From Thermovenabulum sp049723235 (GTDB taxonomy: Bacteria > Bacillota > Thermosediminibacteria > Thermosediminibacterales > Thermosediminibacteraceae): 64,000 nucleotides of DNA. Position numbers and translations under genes: made by a program. Of the stretch, positions 42,377 through 50,480 are shown one piece after another (position 1 is the stretch's first letter; each line of letters begins with the position of its first letter). The stretch covers positions 124,001-188,000 of the forward strand of contig NZ_JBNARB010000001.1 of assembly GCF_049723235.1 (NCBI RefSeq). The letters run 5' to 3'. The notes under the pieces were generated by a model that made no database searches, had not been told where the DNA came from, and saw nothing but the letters and a program-made list of their open reading frames with translations.

Positions 42377-43132
42377 TTATTCTTTAACCGTATTTTTTAA
42401 AGTACCAATTTTATCTATTACTACTTCAACAATATCCCCCGGTTTTATCGGTCCTACACCGGAAGGAGTTCCGGTCAGGATTACATCGCCCGGGAAAAGT
42501 GTCATTATAGAAGAAATAAAAGCAACTATGTATGGAATTTTGAAAATAAGGTTAGAAGTATTCGAGTTTTGTTTTATTTCACCGTTTAATAAAAGCTTTA
42601 TAGAAAGATTGCCTGGGTCTAAATCCGTTTCTATCCAGGGACCTAACGGGCAGAACGTATTAAAGGATTTACTGCGGGTCCATTGAACATCTTTTTTCTG
42701 AAGGTCTCTTGCGGTTACATCATTAGCACAGGTAAAGCCGAATATGTATTCGAAAGCTTTTTCTTCTTTTACATTATAGGCTTCTTTGCCGATGATAATT
42801 GCCAGTTCCGCTTCGTAATCTACTCGCTTAGATGCCCTGGGAAGTATAATTTCTTCTTCAGGACCTATTACGGTGGTAGGAGGCTTAATAAATATTATTG
42901 GTTCGTCGGGCACCTCGAGTTTAAATTCCCGGGCGTGATCGGCATAATTAAGCCCCAAACAAACTATTTTGGAAGGCTCAGCCGGAGCTAATAATTTTAC
43001 TTCTTTTAAAGAAATGGAGTCATTATTGAACTTTGTTTCAATAAAAGGCGGGGTTGACAGAGGTCTAAGATTTTCACCCTCCAGTAATCCCCACTGGATG
43101 TACCCTTTATGAGAAAATCTACAAAAACGCAT
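42377..43132 (-). CDS. Fumarylacetoacetate hydrolase family protein
   Basis: 251 residues. The metal-binding and catalytic pattern is complete: GLNYADHAREF, the PxxFIKPPTTVIGP block, VDYEAELAIIIG, CANDVTARDLQ and DVILTGTPSGVGPIKPGD. The family covers acylpyruvases, oxaloacetate decarboxylases and 2-hydroxyhepta-2,4-dienoate-type isomerases/hydrolases. The start is the ATG at 43132, with GGGGGT upstream. It follows luxS by 37 bp on the same strand, so the two may be co-transcribed. Confidence 0.9.
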   Translation of the reverse strand: MRFCRFSHKGYIQWGLLEGENLRPLSTPPFIETKFNNDSISLKEVKLLAPAEPSKIVCLGLNYADHAREFKLEVPDEPIIFIKPPTTVIGPEEEIILPRASKRVDYEAELAIIIGKEAYNVKEEKAFEYIFGFTCANDVTARDLQKKDVQWTRSKSFNTFCPLGPWIETDLDPGNLSIKLLLNGEIKQNSNTSNLIFKIPYIVAFISSIMTLFPGDVILTGTPSGVGPIKPGDIVEVVIDKIGTLKNTVKE

Positions 43133-43169
43133 TATATTACCCCCAAAAAACTTATTTTTATTAATTATA

Positions 43170-43616
43170 TCATTCAAGGATTGAAATACCCTGATCTAAA
43201 ACACTCCGGGCAATTTCTTTTGCATCTTCTAAAGAATGATCTCTGAAATTACCGCATTGTATTTCATTTGCTGCCGATATCTCTTTTGATTTCAATACTT
43301 TTTTTAATGAGTTCTCTACCGCTTTTTTAATTTCTTCTAAGGGTGTCTTATCAAATTTAATAAGATAAAATCCCGTCCTGCATCCCATTGGTGAAACATC
43401 AATAACTTTATCCAATTCATCCCTTAAAAATCCGGCCAGCAGATGCTCTAAGGTATGAATACCACCGGTTGATATACTTCCACTATTGGGAGTGATAAAT
43501 CTAATATCGTATTTTGCTATAATGTCTCCTTTTTCTCCTTCTTCAACGGCTGCTAACCGGACATAGGGCGCTTTTACCTTTGTATGATCCAATTCAAAGC
43601 TTTCCACCCTTGCCAT
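43170..43616 (-). CDS. luxS: S-ribosylhomocysteine lyase
   Basis: Splits S-ribosylhomocysteine into homocysteine and the AI-2 precursor DPD. The metal-binding HTLEHLLAGF motif (HxxEH) and the catalytic Cys in SPMGCRTGFYL are present. The length of 148 is normal. AAGGAGG precedes the ATG. It makes homocysteine from SAM-derived waste, in keeping with metK and the methionine gamma-lyase elsewhere in the window. Whether the organism uses AI-2 as a signal is not shown. Confidence 0.96.
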   Translation of the reverse strand: MARVESFELDHTKVKAPYVRLAAVEEGEKGDIIAKYDIRFITPNSGSISTGGIHTLEHLLAGFLRDELDKVIDVSPMGCRTGFYLIKFDKTPLEEIKKAVENSLKKVLKSKEISAANEIQCGNFRDHSLEDAKEIARSVLDQGISILE

Positions 43617-43757
43617 AATGAACCTCCTTTTTAAAAAAACGTTTAAATCCTATATTTCTTCAAAAACTATAAAATTCCTTTTAGAGTATTGATAAATTTC
43701 ATTATATTATTTTCATATTTAGTTTTAATATTATAATTTTTTCTTGACAAAACATTG

Positions 43758-43832
43758 ATAAAAGCAACCGTTGAAAAATTAGAGGGTAAGTGGCTAATTA
43801 CGGAGATAGAGGTTCAAGATAGAAGACCTTAA
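43758..43832 (+). other. Possible 3' coding remnant
   Basis: A 24-codon stretch, IKATVEKLEGKWLITEIEVQ... to TAA, has no start or ribosome binding site and looks like the final strand pair of an NTF2-like or lipoprotein domain ('...V.k.dGkWlI.di...'). Probably a scrap of a lost gene. Confidence 0.3.
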
Positions 43833-43853
43833 TAATGCCTTTCACTAATTTTT

Positions 43854-43897
43854 AAAAAAATTACAGCGCATGATTATTTTTTAATCATGCGCTGTAA
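43854..43897 (-). terminator. Terminator of the heptad-repeat protein gene
   Basis: Perfect 16-bp arms TTACAGCGCATGATTA/TAATCATGCGCTGTAA overlapping the stop codon, with seven T following on the minus strand. Confidence 0.9.
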
Positions 43898-44239
43898 TAC
43901 ATATGTTTCATTTTCCTGACGGGCTAATCTCTCGTCTATTTTTTTAATATCGTTCCATACATAATTTATTTCGGTTCTAACTTGTTTTACTTCTTTTTCA
44001 ACCTTATCCAAGCGTTTTTCGACCTTATCTAAACGACCTTCAACCTTCTCCAAACGGTTTTCAACCCTATCCAAGCGGTTTTCAACCTTATCTAAGCGGT
44101 TTTCAACTTTCTCTAAGCGGTTTTCAACGTTTCCCAAGCGGCTTTCAACCTTATCCAAGCGGTTTTCTATTCTTGCCTGACCTTCTGTAAGTGCTTTTAA
44201 TTGGCTAATTACGATTTCTTGAAATTCTTTAGATTCCAA
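43874..44239 (-). CDS. Heptad-repeat coiled-coil protein
   Basis: 121 residues, almost all one helix: about ten heptads of the form RLDKVEN (about residues 25-90), encoded by near-identical 21-base units. A C-terminal helix EINYVWNDIKKIDERLARQENE follows. No signal peptide or membrane helix. Similar proteins in Firmicutes are annotated only as coiled-coil hypotheticals. Repeat number is likely to vary between strains. GGGGGT precedes the ATG. Confidence 0.78.
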   Translation of the reverse strand: MESKEFQEIVISQLKALTEGQARIENRLDKVESRLGNVENRLEKVENRLDKVENRLDRVENRLEKVEGRLDKVEKRLDKVEKEVKQVRTEINYVWNDIKKIDERLARQENETYVLQRMIKK

Positions 44240-44463
44240 ATTAAGACCCCCTTGAACATCACAATAATTATTTCCACCATTTGATAATAATAATTTCTAC
44301 ATTTTAATTTTATTTTCCTTTATAAATAAAATTATATATTATATTATTATTTTTTTTGTAATAATAATAGATTATTTGTTATGGTAGTATATTTAAAATT
44401 GTATGATAAAATAAAAGTAGTTATAAAAAAATTAATAAATATGAAAAAATAAGGAGGTTTAAC

Positions 44464-45150
44464 ATGAAATATAAAATAATTGGTGATACCTTACCTGCGG
44501 TGATTTTGACCTTGTCAGAGGGGGAGAGTGTATTTACTCAATCTGGGGGAATGGCCTGGATGACCGACGGTTTTGAAATGAAGACAAATATGGAAGGTGG
44601 CCTTTTTGGGGGAATTATGAGAAAGCTTTCAGGAGAAACCTTATTTATGACTTCTTATACCTGCAAAAAGGATAACGCAGAAATAGCTTTTGCTTCTTCA
44701 TTTCCGGGAAAGATTATCCCTTTAGAATTAAAGTCGGGAGAATCGATAATATGTCAGAAAAAAGCCTTTTTATGCGGAGAAAGAAGCGTAAAATTAGAAA
44801 TATTTTTCAGGAAAAAACTCGGAGCAGGTCTTTTTGGAGGAGAGGGTTTCATACTTGAAAGAATAACAGGACCTGGACTTTGCTTTATAGAATTAGATGG
44901 AGAAGCTGTGGATTACAACCTTGGACATAATGATGTTTTGAAAGTGGATACCGGACATGTAGCAATGTTTGAACCCTCTGTGGATTTTGATGTAGAAATG
45001 GTAAAAGGTTTTACAAATATTCTCTTTGGAGGAGAAGGTTTGTTTTTATCTACATTAAGAGGTCCTGGCAAAGTATGGCTTCAGACGATGCCCATAGAAA
45101 ATCTTGCTTCAAGGATAATACCATATATTCCAGAAAGAAAAAGTGATTAA
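44464..45150 (+). CDS. AIM24/TIGR00266 family protein
   Basis: 228 residues. The repeated beta units VFTQSGGMAWMTDGFEMKT, GIMRKLSGETLFMTSYTCK, SLICQKKAFLC-like and FGGEGFILERITGPG fit the AIM24 double-psi-like beta fold. The function is unknown in bacteria. AAGGAGG precedes the ATG. Stands between divergent and unrelated genes. Confidence 0.88.
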   Translation: MKYKIIGDTLPAVILTLSEGESVFTQSGGMAWMTDGFEMKTNMEGGLFGGIMRKLSGETLFMTSYTCKKDNAEIAFASSFPGKIIPLELKSGESIICQKKAFLCGERSVKLEIFFRKKLGAGLFGGEGFILERITGPGLCFIELDGEAVDYNLGHNDVLKVDTGHVAMFEPSVDFDVEMVKGFTNILFGGEGLFLSTLRGPGKVWLQTMPIENLASRIIPYIPERKSD

Positions 45151-45222
45151 ATCACTTCATAATAAATATATCAATAAATACAAATAGCTGCGAGTTAGTT
45201 TTTAAAAAAATGGGGGGTCAAC

Positions 45223-46401
45223 ATGAATAAAAAATTTATGACCAAACTTACTCATAAAGGAGAAAAGGTGCCTCCTTCAATTTCCTATCCTAAGGTTCCT
45301 CCAATTTATTTGAGTTCTGTTTTTTGTTTTGACAGTGCGGAGGAACTGGATTTGGTGTACGAAAAGGCTGAATCGGGTTATGTTTATTCGCGTATCAGCA
45401 ACCCAACCCACCATTGCACGGAAGAAATCCTTGCTGCGCTGGATGAAGGGGATGATGCCATCGTTTATTCCTCGGGCATGGCTGCTATAACCATGTCCAT
45501 ATTAGCCTTTGTGAAAGCAGGCGATCATATTATTTCAAGCAATGTTTTATATGGAGGAACGTGGGAATTTTTAAATAGCGAATTGAAAAAATTTAATATT
45601 GAGGTAAGCTTTGTAGATCTTAATAAGGAAGATATAGAAAAATATTTTAAACCCAATACGAAAGTAGTTTATGTGGAAACTATTTCTAACCCCCTTATGG
45701 AAGTAATAGATATAAGAAAAATAGCAGAAGCAGCTCATAGTAATAATGCTGTACTTATAGTAGACAATACTTTTGCCACTCCTGTAATTTGCCAGCCATT
45801 AAAACTTGGGGCTGATGTAGTGGTTTACAGTGTCACAAAATATATGGCCGGTCATAGCGACATTTTAGGAGGAGCTGTAGTGGCAGATAAAGAAAAAATA
45901 GAAAAAATAAGCCGTATTGGGCAAATTTACGGACCTACTATGAGCCCCTTTGACAGCTGGCTTTTGATGAGGAGCTTGAGAACCTTAGAGTTAAGAGTAG
46001 TAAGGCATAGTGAAAATGCTCTAAAATTAGCAGAGTATTTGAAAAACCATCAAAAGGTAAAAAAGGTTTATTACCCCGGACTTATATCCTCACCTTATAA
46101 AGAAACAGCGGATGTAATATTTAACAATGGATTATATGGTGGAATGTTAAGCATAGATCTTTATGGTGGAGAAAAGGCCGCATGTGATCTGATAAGAAAT
46201 ATGAAAAGTATTAAGTTGGTTCCTAGCCTCGCAGGTGTATCTACAACCCTTTCTTACCCCGCAAAAACATCCCATAGATCTATGAGCAGGGAAGAGCGAG
46301 AAAAAGCGGGGATTTCCGATGGACTTTTACGGGTTTCTGTAGGTCTGGAGGATATTGAGGATATTATAACGGAGTTTGACGCGGCATTACATACAACGTG
46401 A
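45223..46401 (+). CDS. Methionine gamma-lyase-like PLP enzyme (Cys/Met metabolism family)
   Basis: 392 residues. PLP-binding motifs are SGYVYSRISNPTHHCTEEILAALD, SSGMAAITMSILAF, DNTFATPVICQPLKLGADVVVYSVTKYMAGHSD (Lys of TKYMAGH forms the Schiff base) and KLVPSLAGVSTTLSYPAKTSH. Methionine gamma-lyase is the best fit, but cystathionine gamma-synthase/lyase and O-acetylhomoserine sulfhydrylase look similar. GGGGG lies before the ATG. The riboswitch of the next operon begins shortly after. Confidence 0.85.
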   Translation: MNKKFMTKLTHKGEKVPPSISYPKVPPIYLSSVFCFDSAEELDLVYEKAESGYVYSRISNPTHHCTEEILAALDEGDDAIVYSSGMAAITMSILAFVKAGDHIISSNVLYGGTWEFLNSELKKFNIEVSFVDLNKEDIEKYFKPNTKVVYVETISNPLMEVIDIRKIAEAAHSNNAVLIVDNTFATPVICQPLKLGADVVVYSVTKYMAGHSDILGGAVVADKEKIEKISRIGQIYGPTMSPFDSWLLMRSLRTLELRVVRHSENALKLAEYLKNHQKVKKVYYPGLISSPYKETADVIFNNGLYGGMLSIDLYGGEKAACDLIRNMKSIKLVPSLAGVSTTLSYPAKTSHRSMSREEREKAGISDGLLRVSVGLEDIEDIITEFDAALHTT

Positions 46402-46414
46402 TAAATTCTTACAG

Positions 46415-46443
46415 TTGAAATAATTAATAAAAAAATATATAAT
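46415..46443 (+). promoter_or_regulatory. Promoter of the fluoride-riboswitch leader
   Basis: TTGAAA, 17-base spacer, TATAAT. Transcription would start near 46450 and give a leader of about 125 bases before the dynamin-like gene. Confidence 0.7.
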
Positions 46444-46476
46444 ATAAGTTGCATAATTTCCATAAAAATAAAATCC

Positions 46477-46559
46477 AAGGTGATGGAGCTCACCGAAAAC
46501 CGCCTTTTAGGCTAATAGCTCCTACGATATCGAAAGATATTGTAGGAGCTATAATTTTT
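46477..46559 (+). promoter_or_regulatory. Fluoride riboswitch (crcB motif) with expression platform
   Basis: The aptamer has GGTGATGGAGCTCACC (46479-46494), then AAACCGCC, a short loop and GGCTAAT. This is the conserved order of the crcB/fluoride motif. GGAGCT (46485-46490) can pair with AGCTCC (46517-46522), the long-range helix seen in the Thermotoga petrophila aptamer with a different sequence. The same AGCTCC is the 5' arm of the terminator that follows. Ligand binding would therefore block termination and switch the downstream operon on. The identification rests on motif recognition, not a covariance-model search. Confidence 0.88.
46515..46559 (+). terminator. Riboswitch-controlled intrinsic terminator
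   Basis: 17-bp arms (46515-46531 and 46536-46552, one G-T pair) closed by a GAAA loop and followed by a T-rich tract. The 5' arm overlaps the aptamer helix. Confidence 0.9.
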
Positions 46560-46575
46560 CTAAGGGGTGAAAAAT

Positions 46576-48345
46576 ATGGTTATAGAAGTTGATTTAGCAA
46601 AGGAAATGTTGATCGAATACCTTATGGAAATAAAACAGATTATCGGGGACGGAGAAAATTCTTCATTAGAAATAGTAGATTATGAATTGGACAAACTTTT
46701 AAAAAATGAATTCAATTTGGCGGTTTTAGGTCAGTTTAAACGGGGTAAATCTACTTTTATTAATGCTTTATTGGGAGAAAAATTAGTTCCCACAGCAGTA
46801 GTGCCCCTTACTTCAATAGTTACTATTATTAAATACGGCTCAAAAGTAAAAACGACAGTATATTTTTTGGACGACTCAGAAAAAGAAATAGCTATTGATG
46901 AGCTGGAATATTACGCTACTGAAAGGGGCAATCCGGGGAATGAGAAAAAAGTAAAGGAAATTATTATAGAGCATCCATCCGAATTCCTTAAAAAAGGTAT
47001 TTCCCTTATTGATACACCCGGGATCGGATCCGTCTACCAGCATAATACCGATGTTATCTATGAGTTTTTACCCAAATTAGACGCAGCTATATTCCTTTTT
47101 ACTATAGACTCTCCCGTTGCGAAGAACGAATATGAATTTTTAAAAGACGTCCGGGATCATGCAGTTAAAATATTTTTTGTGCTTAACAAGATAGACTATG
47201 CTGAAGAAAAAGATGTGGAGGAAGCACTTAATTTTGCTGCCGAAGTCTTAAAAGAAAAATTAGGTGATGAGAAAATAAAGATTTTTCCAATTTCGGCCAG
47301 GATGGCATTAGAGGCTAAAGAAACTGGTGATGAAGAAAAATTAAAGTTCAGTGGAATGCCAGAATTGATTCGCGAATTGGAAAAATTTATAAATGAGGAA
47401 AAGGGAAGTGCCCTTCTGTTATCAAGTTGTAACACAATTCTTCGTTATTTATCCAAAATAAAGTTTGATATAAACCTGAAGATGGAAGCTGCTAAGACAC
47501 CGGTAGAGGAACTGGGAAAAAATATTAATGTACTCAAGAAAAAAATGGAAGAAATTGAGAAGGATAAAAAGGACATGCTTTTCATCTTTGAAGGGGAGAG
47601 TAAAGAACTTCTTGCCCGTTTTAATGCCGAGTATGAAAAATTTAAAAATTCCCAATACCCGAGTTTGGAAAAGGCTTTAGAGGTTTACTTTACAAACAGC
47701 AATGCTTTACCCTTGAAAGAGCTTATAGAAAAGAGTAGAGAATATATAACCGAAAAAACCCTTGAGGTAATAGATTCATGGAAGGAAGGGGAACTCAAGC
47801 ACTTAGCAGGCGCATCGGGAAATATTACGAAAAGGCTTGCTCAAAAAGTGGAGAAAATAATTGTCGAACTGCAGGAATTGACCTCCAGTATGTTTCATAT
47901 CCAGTATGAAAGCTTCGCTTTGATAGAGGGTTTTAAAGAAGCAGGATATTTTTACTATAACATGGAACCGGAAAAGACCTTTTTATTACCAACTCCCCTA
48001 TCAATTGCTCCGTTTCTTCCGGGTTTTATTGCCCGCAGGATAGCCCTGAACAATTTGAAGGAGTGGTTAAAACAGCAATTTGACAGGCAATGCGGGAGGG
48101 TAAGGTACGATATTGCTCAAAGGATGGAAAAAACTTTTAAGGAGTATTATAATTATCTGGAAGAAAAGATTACAGAAACCGCTGAGGGCATTATGGATTC
48201 TGTTGAAAAAGCCCTTGAACTTAAAAAGAGCGGTGAGCAAAATGTAAAAAGCTTAGTTGAAGAATTAGAAAAAGTTTTAAAGAGGGTAAGTGAAATAGAA
48301 AATGGTATAAGAAAAATAAAAAAACAAATAGAAGGGGCTGTATAA
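46576..48345 (+). CDS. Bacterial dynamin-like GTPase
   Basis: 589 residues. GTPase motifs: G1 GQFKRGKSTFINALLG near residue 52, switch region TSIVTIIKYG, G3 LIDTPGIGS near 146, G4 LNKIDYAEE near 204. A long helical stalk follows (coiled coils about 300-370 and at the C-terminus), with a short hydrophobic paddle-like stretch FLLPTPLSIAPFLPGFIARRI near 472. Such proteins remodel or protect membranes. The ATG at 46576 is chosen over the GTG at 46567, because GGGGTG lies 6 bases before it. It is the first gene after a fluoride riboswitch and is followed by MoxR, DUF58 and DUF4129 genes with spacers of 1-22 bp. Confidence 0.9.
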   Translation: MVIEVDLAKEMLIEYLMEIKQIIGDGENSSLEIVDYELDKLLKNEFNLAVLGQFKRGKSTFINALLGEKLVPTAVVPLTSIVTIIKYGSKVKTTVYFLDDSEKEIAIDELEYYATERGNPGNEKKVKEIIIEHPSEFLKKGISLIDTPGIGSVYQHNTDVIYEFLPKLDAAIFLFTIDSPVAKNEYEFLKDVRDHAVKIFFVLNKIDYAEEKDVEEALNFAAEVLKEKLGDEKIKIFPISARMALEAKETGDEEKLKFSGMPELIRELEKFINEEKGSALLLSSCNTILRYLSKIKFDINLKMEAAKTPVEELGKNINVLKKKMEEIEKDKKDMLFIFEGESKELLARFNAEYEKFKNSQYPSLEKALEVYFTNSNALPLKELIEKSREYITEKTLEVIDSWKEGELKHLAGASGNITKRLAQKVEKIIVELQELTSSMFHIQYESFALIEGFKEAGYFYYNMEPEKTFLLPTPLSIAPFLPGFIARRIALNNLKEWLKQQFDRQCGRVRYDIAQRMEKTFKEYYNYLEEKITETAEGIMDSVEKALELKKSGEQNVKSLVEELEKVLKRVSEIENGIRKIKKQIEGAV

Positions 48346-48346
48346 A

Positions 48347-49288
48347 TTGGAAGCGGGTTTTGAAGAAAAAATCAAAGATATATTAAATAATATCGGAAAA
48401 GCTATAGTTGGGAAAACTCATGTGGTAGAACTTATATTAACCGCACTTTTGGCGGACGGGCATGTGCTCTTAGAGGATGTGCCCGGGGTTGGAAAGACTT
48501 TAATGGCTAAGGCAATTGCCCGGTCCTTGGATTTGGAATTCAAGAGAATCCAGTTCACTCCTGACATGCTGCCTCAGGATGTGTTGGGCATTAATATTTA
48601 CAATCAAAAAACAGGGGATTTTGTATTTAATGCGGGACCGATTATGACCAATATTCTTTTGGCTGATGAAATAAACCGGGCAACGCCAAGGACTCAATCA
48701 AGCCTTCTGGAAGCTATGGAAGAAAGGCAATTTACAGTTGACGGAGTAACAAGAAGGTTGAAAGCCCCCTTTTTGGTGATTGCTACTCAAAACCCCGTTG
48801 AAATGGAAGGAACTTTTCCCCTACCCGAAGCTCAATTAGATAGGTTTTTAATGAAAATTGACATGGGTTATCCTCAACTGGAAGAAGAAAGATTAATACT
48901 GCACCGCTTTGGAAAGGGAAATCCCTTAGAGGAAATAAAACCCGTTTTAACTGGGATGGAACTACTCGAAATGCGGGAAAGACTGAAAAAAGTCAATTTT
49001 GATGAAAGTTTGGAGAACTACATGCTTACAATCATTAGAGAAACCCGAAAACACCCTGCAGTTAAACTGGGAGCAAGCCCCCGGGCTTCTCTGCTTTTTT
49101 ATAGATGTGTTAAGGCTTTTGCAGCTATTAAGGGCCGGGATTACGTTATACCGGATGACATTAAATATCTGGCAAAACCCGTTTTGAACCATAGATTAAT
49201 ATTAAACTATGAAAGTGTAATAAAAAACTATAAACCTGAAGATGTTTTGGACGACATTATAAAGAATACACCGGTTCCCGTAGAATGA
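48347..49288 (+). CDS. MoxR-family AAA+ ATPase
   Basis: 313 residues. Walker A is EDVPGVGKTLMAKAIARSL, Walker B LLADEINRATPRTQSSLLEAMEERQ, with sensor IATQNPVEMEGTFPLPEAQLDRF. MoxR ATPases act as chaperones that activate partner proteins with VWA/DUF58 domains, one of which is encoded next. The start is TTG at 48347, with AAGGGGC upstream, one base after the dynamin stop, so translation is likely coupled. Confidence 0.95.
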   Translation: MEAGFEEKIKDILNNIGKAIVGKTHVVELILTALLADGHVLLEDVPGVGKTLMAKAIARSLDLEFKRIQFTPDMLPQDVLGINIYNQKTGDFVFNAGPIMTNILLADEINRATPRTQSSLLEAMEERQFTVDGVTRRLKAPFLVIATQNPVEMEGTFPLPEAQLDRFLMKIDMGYPQLEEERLILHRFGKGNPLEEIKPVLTGMELLEMRERLKKVNFDESLENYMLTIIRETRKHPAVKLGASPRASLLFYRCVKAFAAIKGRDYVIPDDIKYLAKPVLNHRLILNYESVIKNYKPEDVLDDIIKNTPVPVE

Positions 49289-49310
49289 ATTATTTTAAGA
49301 AGGGAATGTT

Positions 49311-50480
49311 ATGGAAGCTTTATTTTTTATAGGGGCGGTAATTTTTATAGTTACAATATCTTATGTGTGGAGTAAGTTGAGTGTGAAAGGGCTGGAATTA
49401 AACCATGGTTTTGAAAGAGATAGAATATTTTTAGGAGAAACTATAAATTATGTACAGGAATTGACCAATAAGAAGCTGTTACCATTGCCCTGGATAAAAG
49501 TCGAAACTGAGGTGCCCAAGGCGATGGATTTTATTAAAGGAACCCTTGTGGCTCATAATAAGCCGGGTAAGAAAATTTTAAGTGGGGTTTATTCCCTTTT
49601 ATGGTATCAGAAAATTAGGAGAAGATATCCCGTTTCCCCACAAAATCGCGGGATTTTTTTCTTTGGTCCCGTAACTTTGAATACCGGAGATTTACTTGGT
49701 ATTTACCAAAATGAGATGAAAATTTACAACAATGCCAGGTTGATAGTTTACCCCCGAATAGTAGATGTATTTGTCACCGAAGGCACTCCCGATATTTCCC
49801 TTTCAGGAGCAGGCGGCAAAAAAAAGATCTTTCCGGATCCTTTTTTATTCGGCGGCAAAAGGAATTATTTTCCCGGAGATTCCTTAAAAGATATTGATTG
49901 GAAATCCTCAGCAAAATTTGACAGGCTTTTGGTGAAGGTATATGATTCAAGTTACAAAAAAAGGATTTGTTTTATACTTGATGTAAATACATTTGAAAAT
50001 GCGTGGGAGGGAATTAATCCCAAGCTGTCGGAATTTCTTATAGTTCTTACTGCTTCGATTGCAAAGAAAGCCATTGATTCAGGATATGAAGTGATGCTTG
50101 CCAGCAACGGAAGAATTATATCCGGTGATAATGATACCGATATATTTACTTTAATACCTTATGGCACGGGTGCAATACATTTAAAGGTAATTTTAGATGC
50201 TCTGGCACGCCTTGATTATTACAGTATTTATAAGATAGACGAGGTATTTGACAGGGTTTTCCATACATTAAAAAAGGGGAGCAGAGTGGTTTTTATAACG
50301 GCAAACTGGGGTAAGAGTGGGAAAAAAATAGTGGAATTCCTGGAAAAAATGAGTTTTGATGTAGAACTGATTCTGGCGGGGAAAAGGAATAAGGATTATA
50401 AAGGACCTAAGGGAGTTAAGACTTATCACGCTTTTGGGGAGGAAAAATGGCGTGAAATTTCTTTTATCGAACTGGTTTAA
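49311..50480 (+). CDS. DUF58 domain protein
   Basis: 389 residues. An N-terminal membrane helix (about residues 2-18), a beta-rich extracytoplasmic-like region with ENKKLLPLPWIKVE-type pattern, and the DUF58 core RNYFPGDSLKDIDWKSSAKFDRLLVK near residue 185. A VWA-like alpha/beta domain follows. DUF58 proteins go with MoxR ATPases in nearly all bacteria. The 3' end overlaps the next gene by 29 bp. Confidence 0.92.
   Translation: MEALFFIGAVIFIVTISYVWSKLSVKGLELNHGFERDRIFLGETINYVQELTNKKLLPLPWIKVETEVPKAMDFIKGTLVAHNKPGKKILSGVYSLLWYQKIRRRYPVSPQNRGIFFFGPVTLNTGDLLGIYQNEMKIYNNARLIVYPRIVDVFVTEGTPDISLSGAGGKKKIFPDPFLFGGKRNYFPGDSLKDIDWKSSAKFDRLLVKVYDSSYKKRICFILDVNTFENAWEGINPKLSEFLIVLTASIAKKAIDSGYEVMLASNGRIISGDNDTDIFTLIPYGTGAIHLKVILDALARLDYYSIYKIDEVFDRVFHTLKKGSRVVFITANWGKSGKKIVEFLEKMSFDVELILAGKRNKDYKGPKGVKTYHAFGEEKWREISFIELV

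Noticed and set aside
43980..44175. 21-bp direct repeats as a CRISPR-like array
   Set aside because: The repeats have no unique spacers and lie in frame within a heptad-repeat coding sequence.
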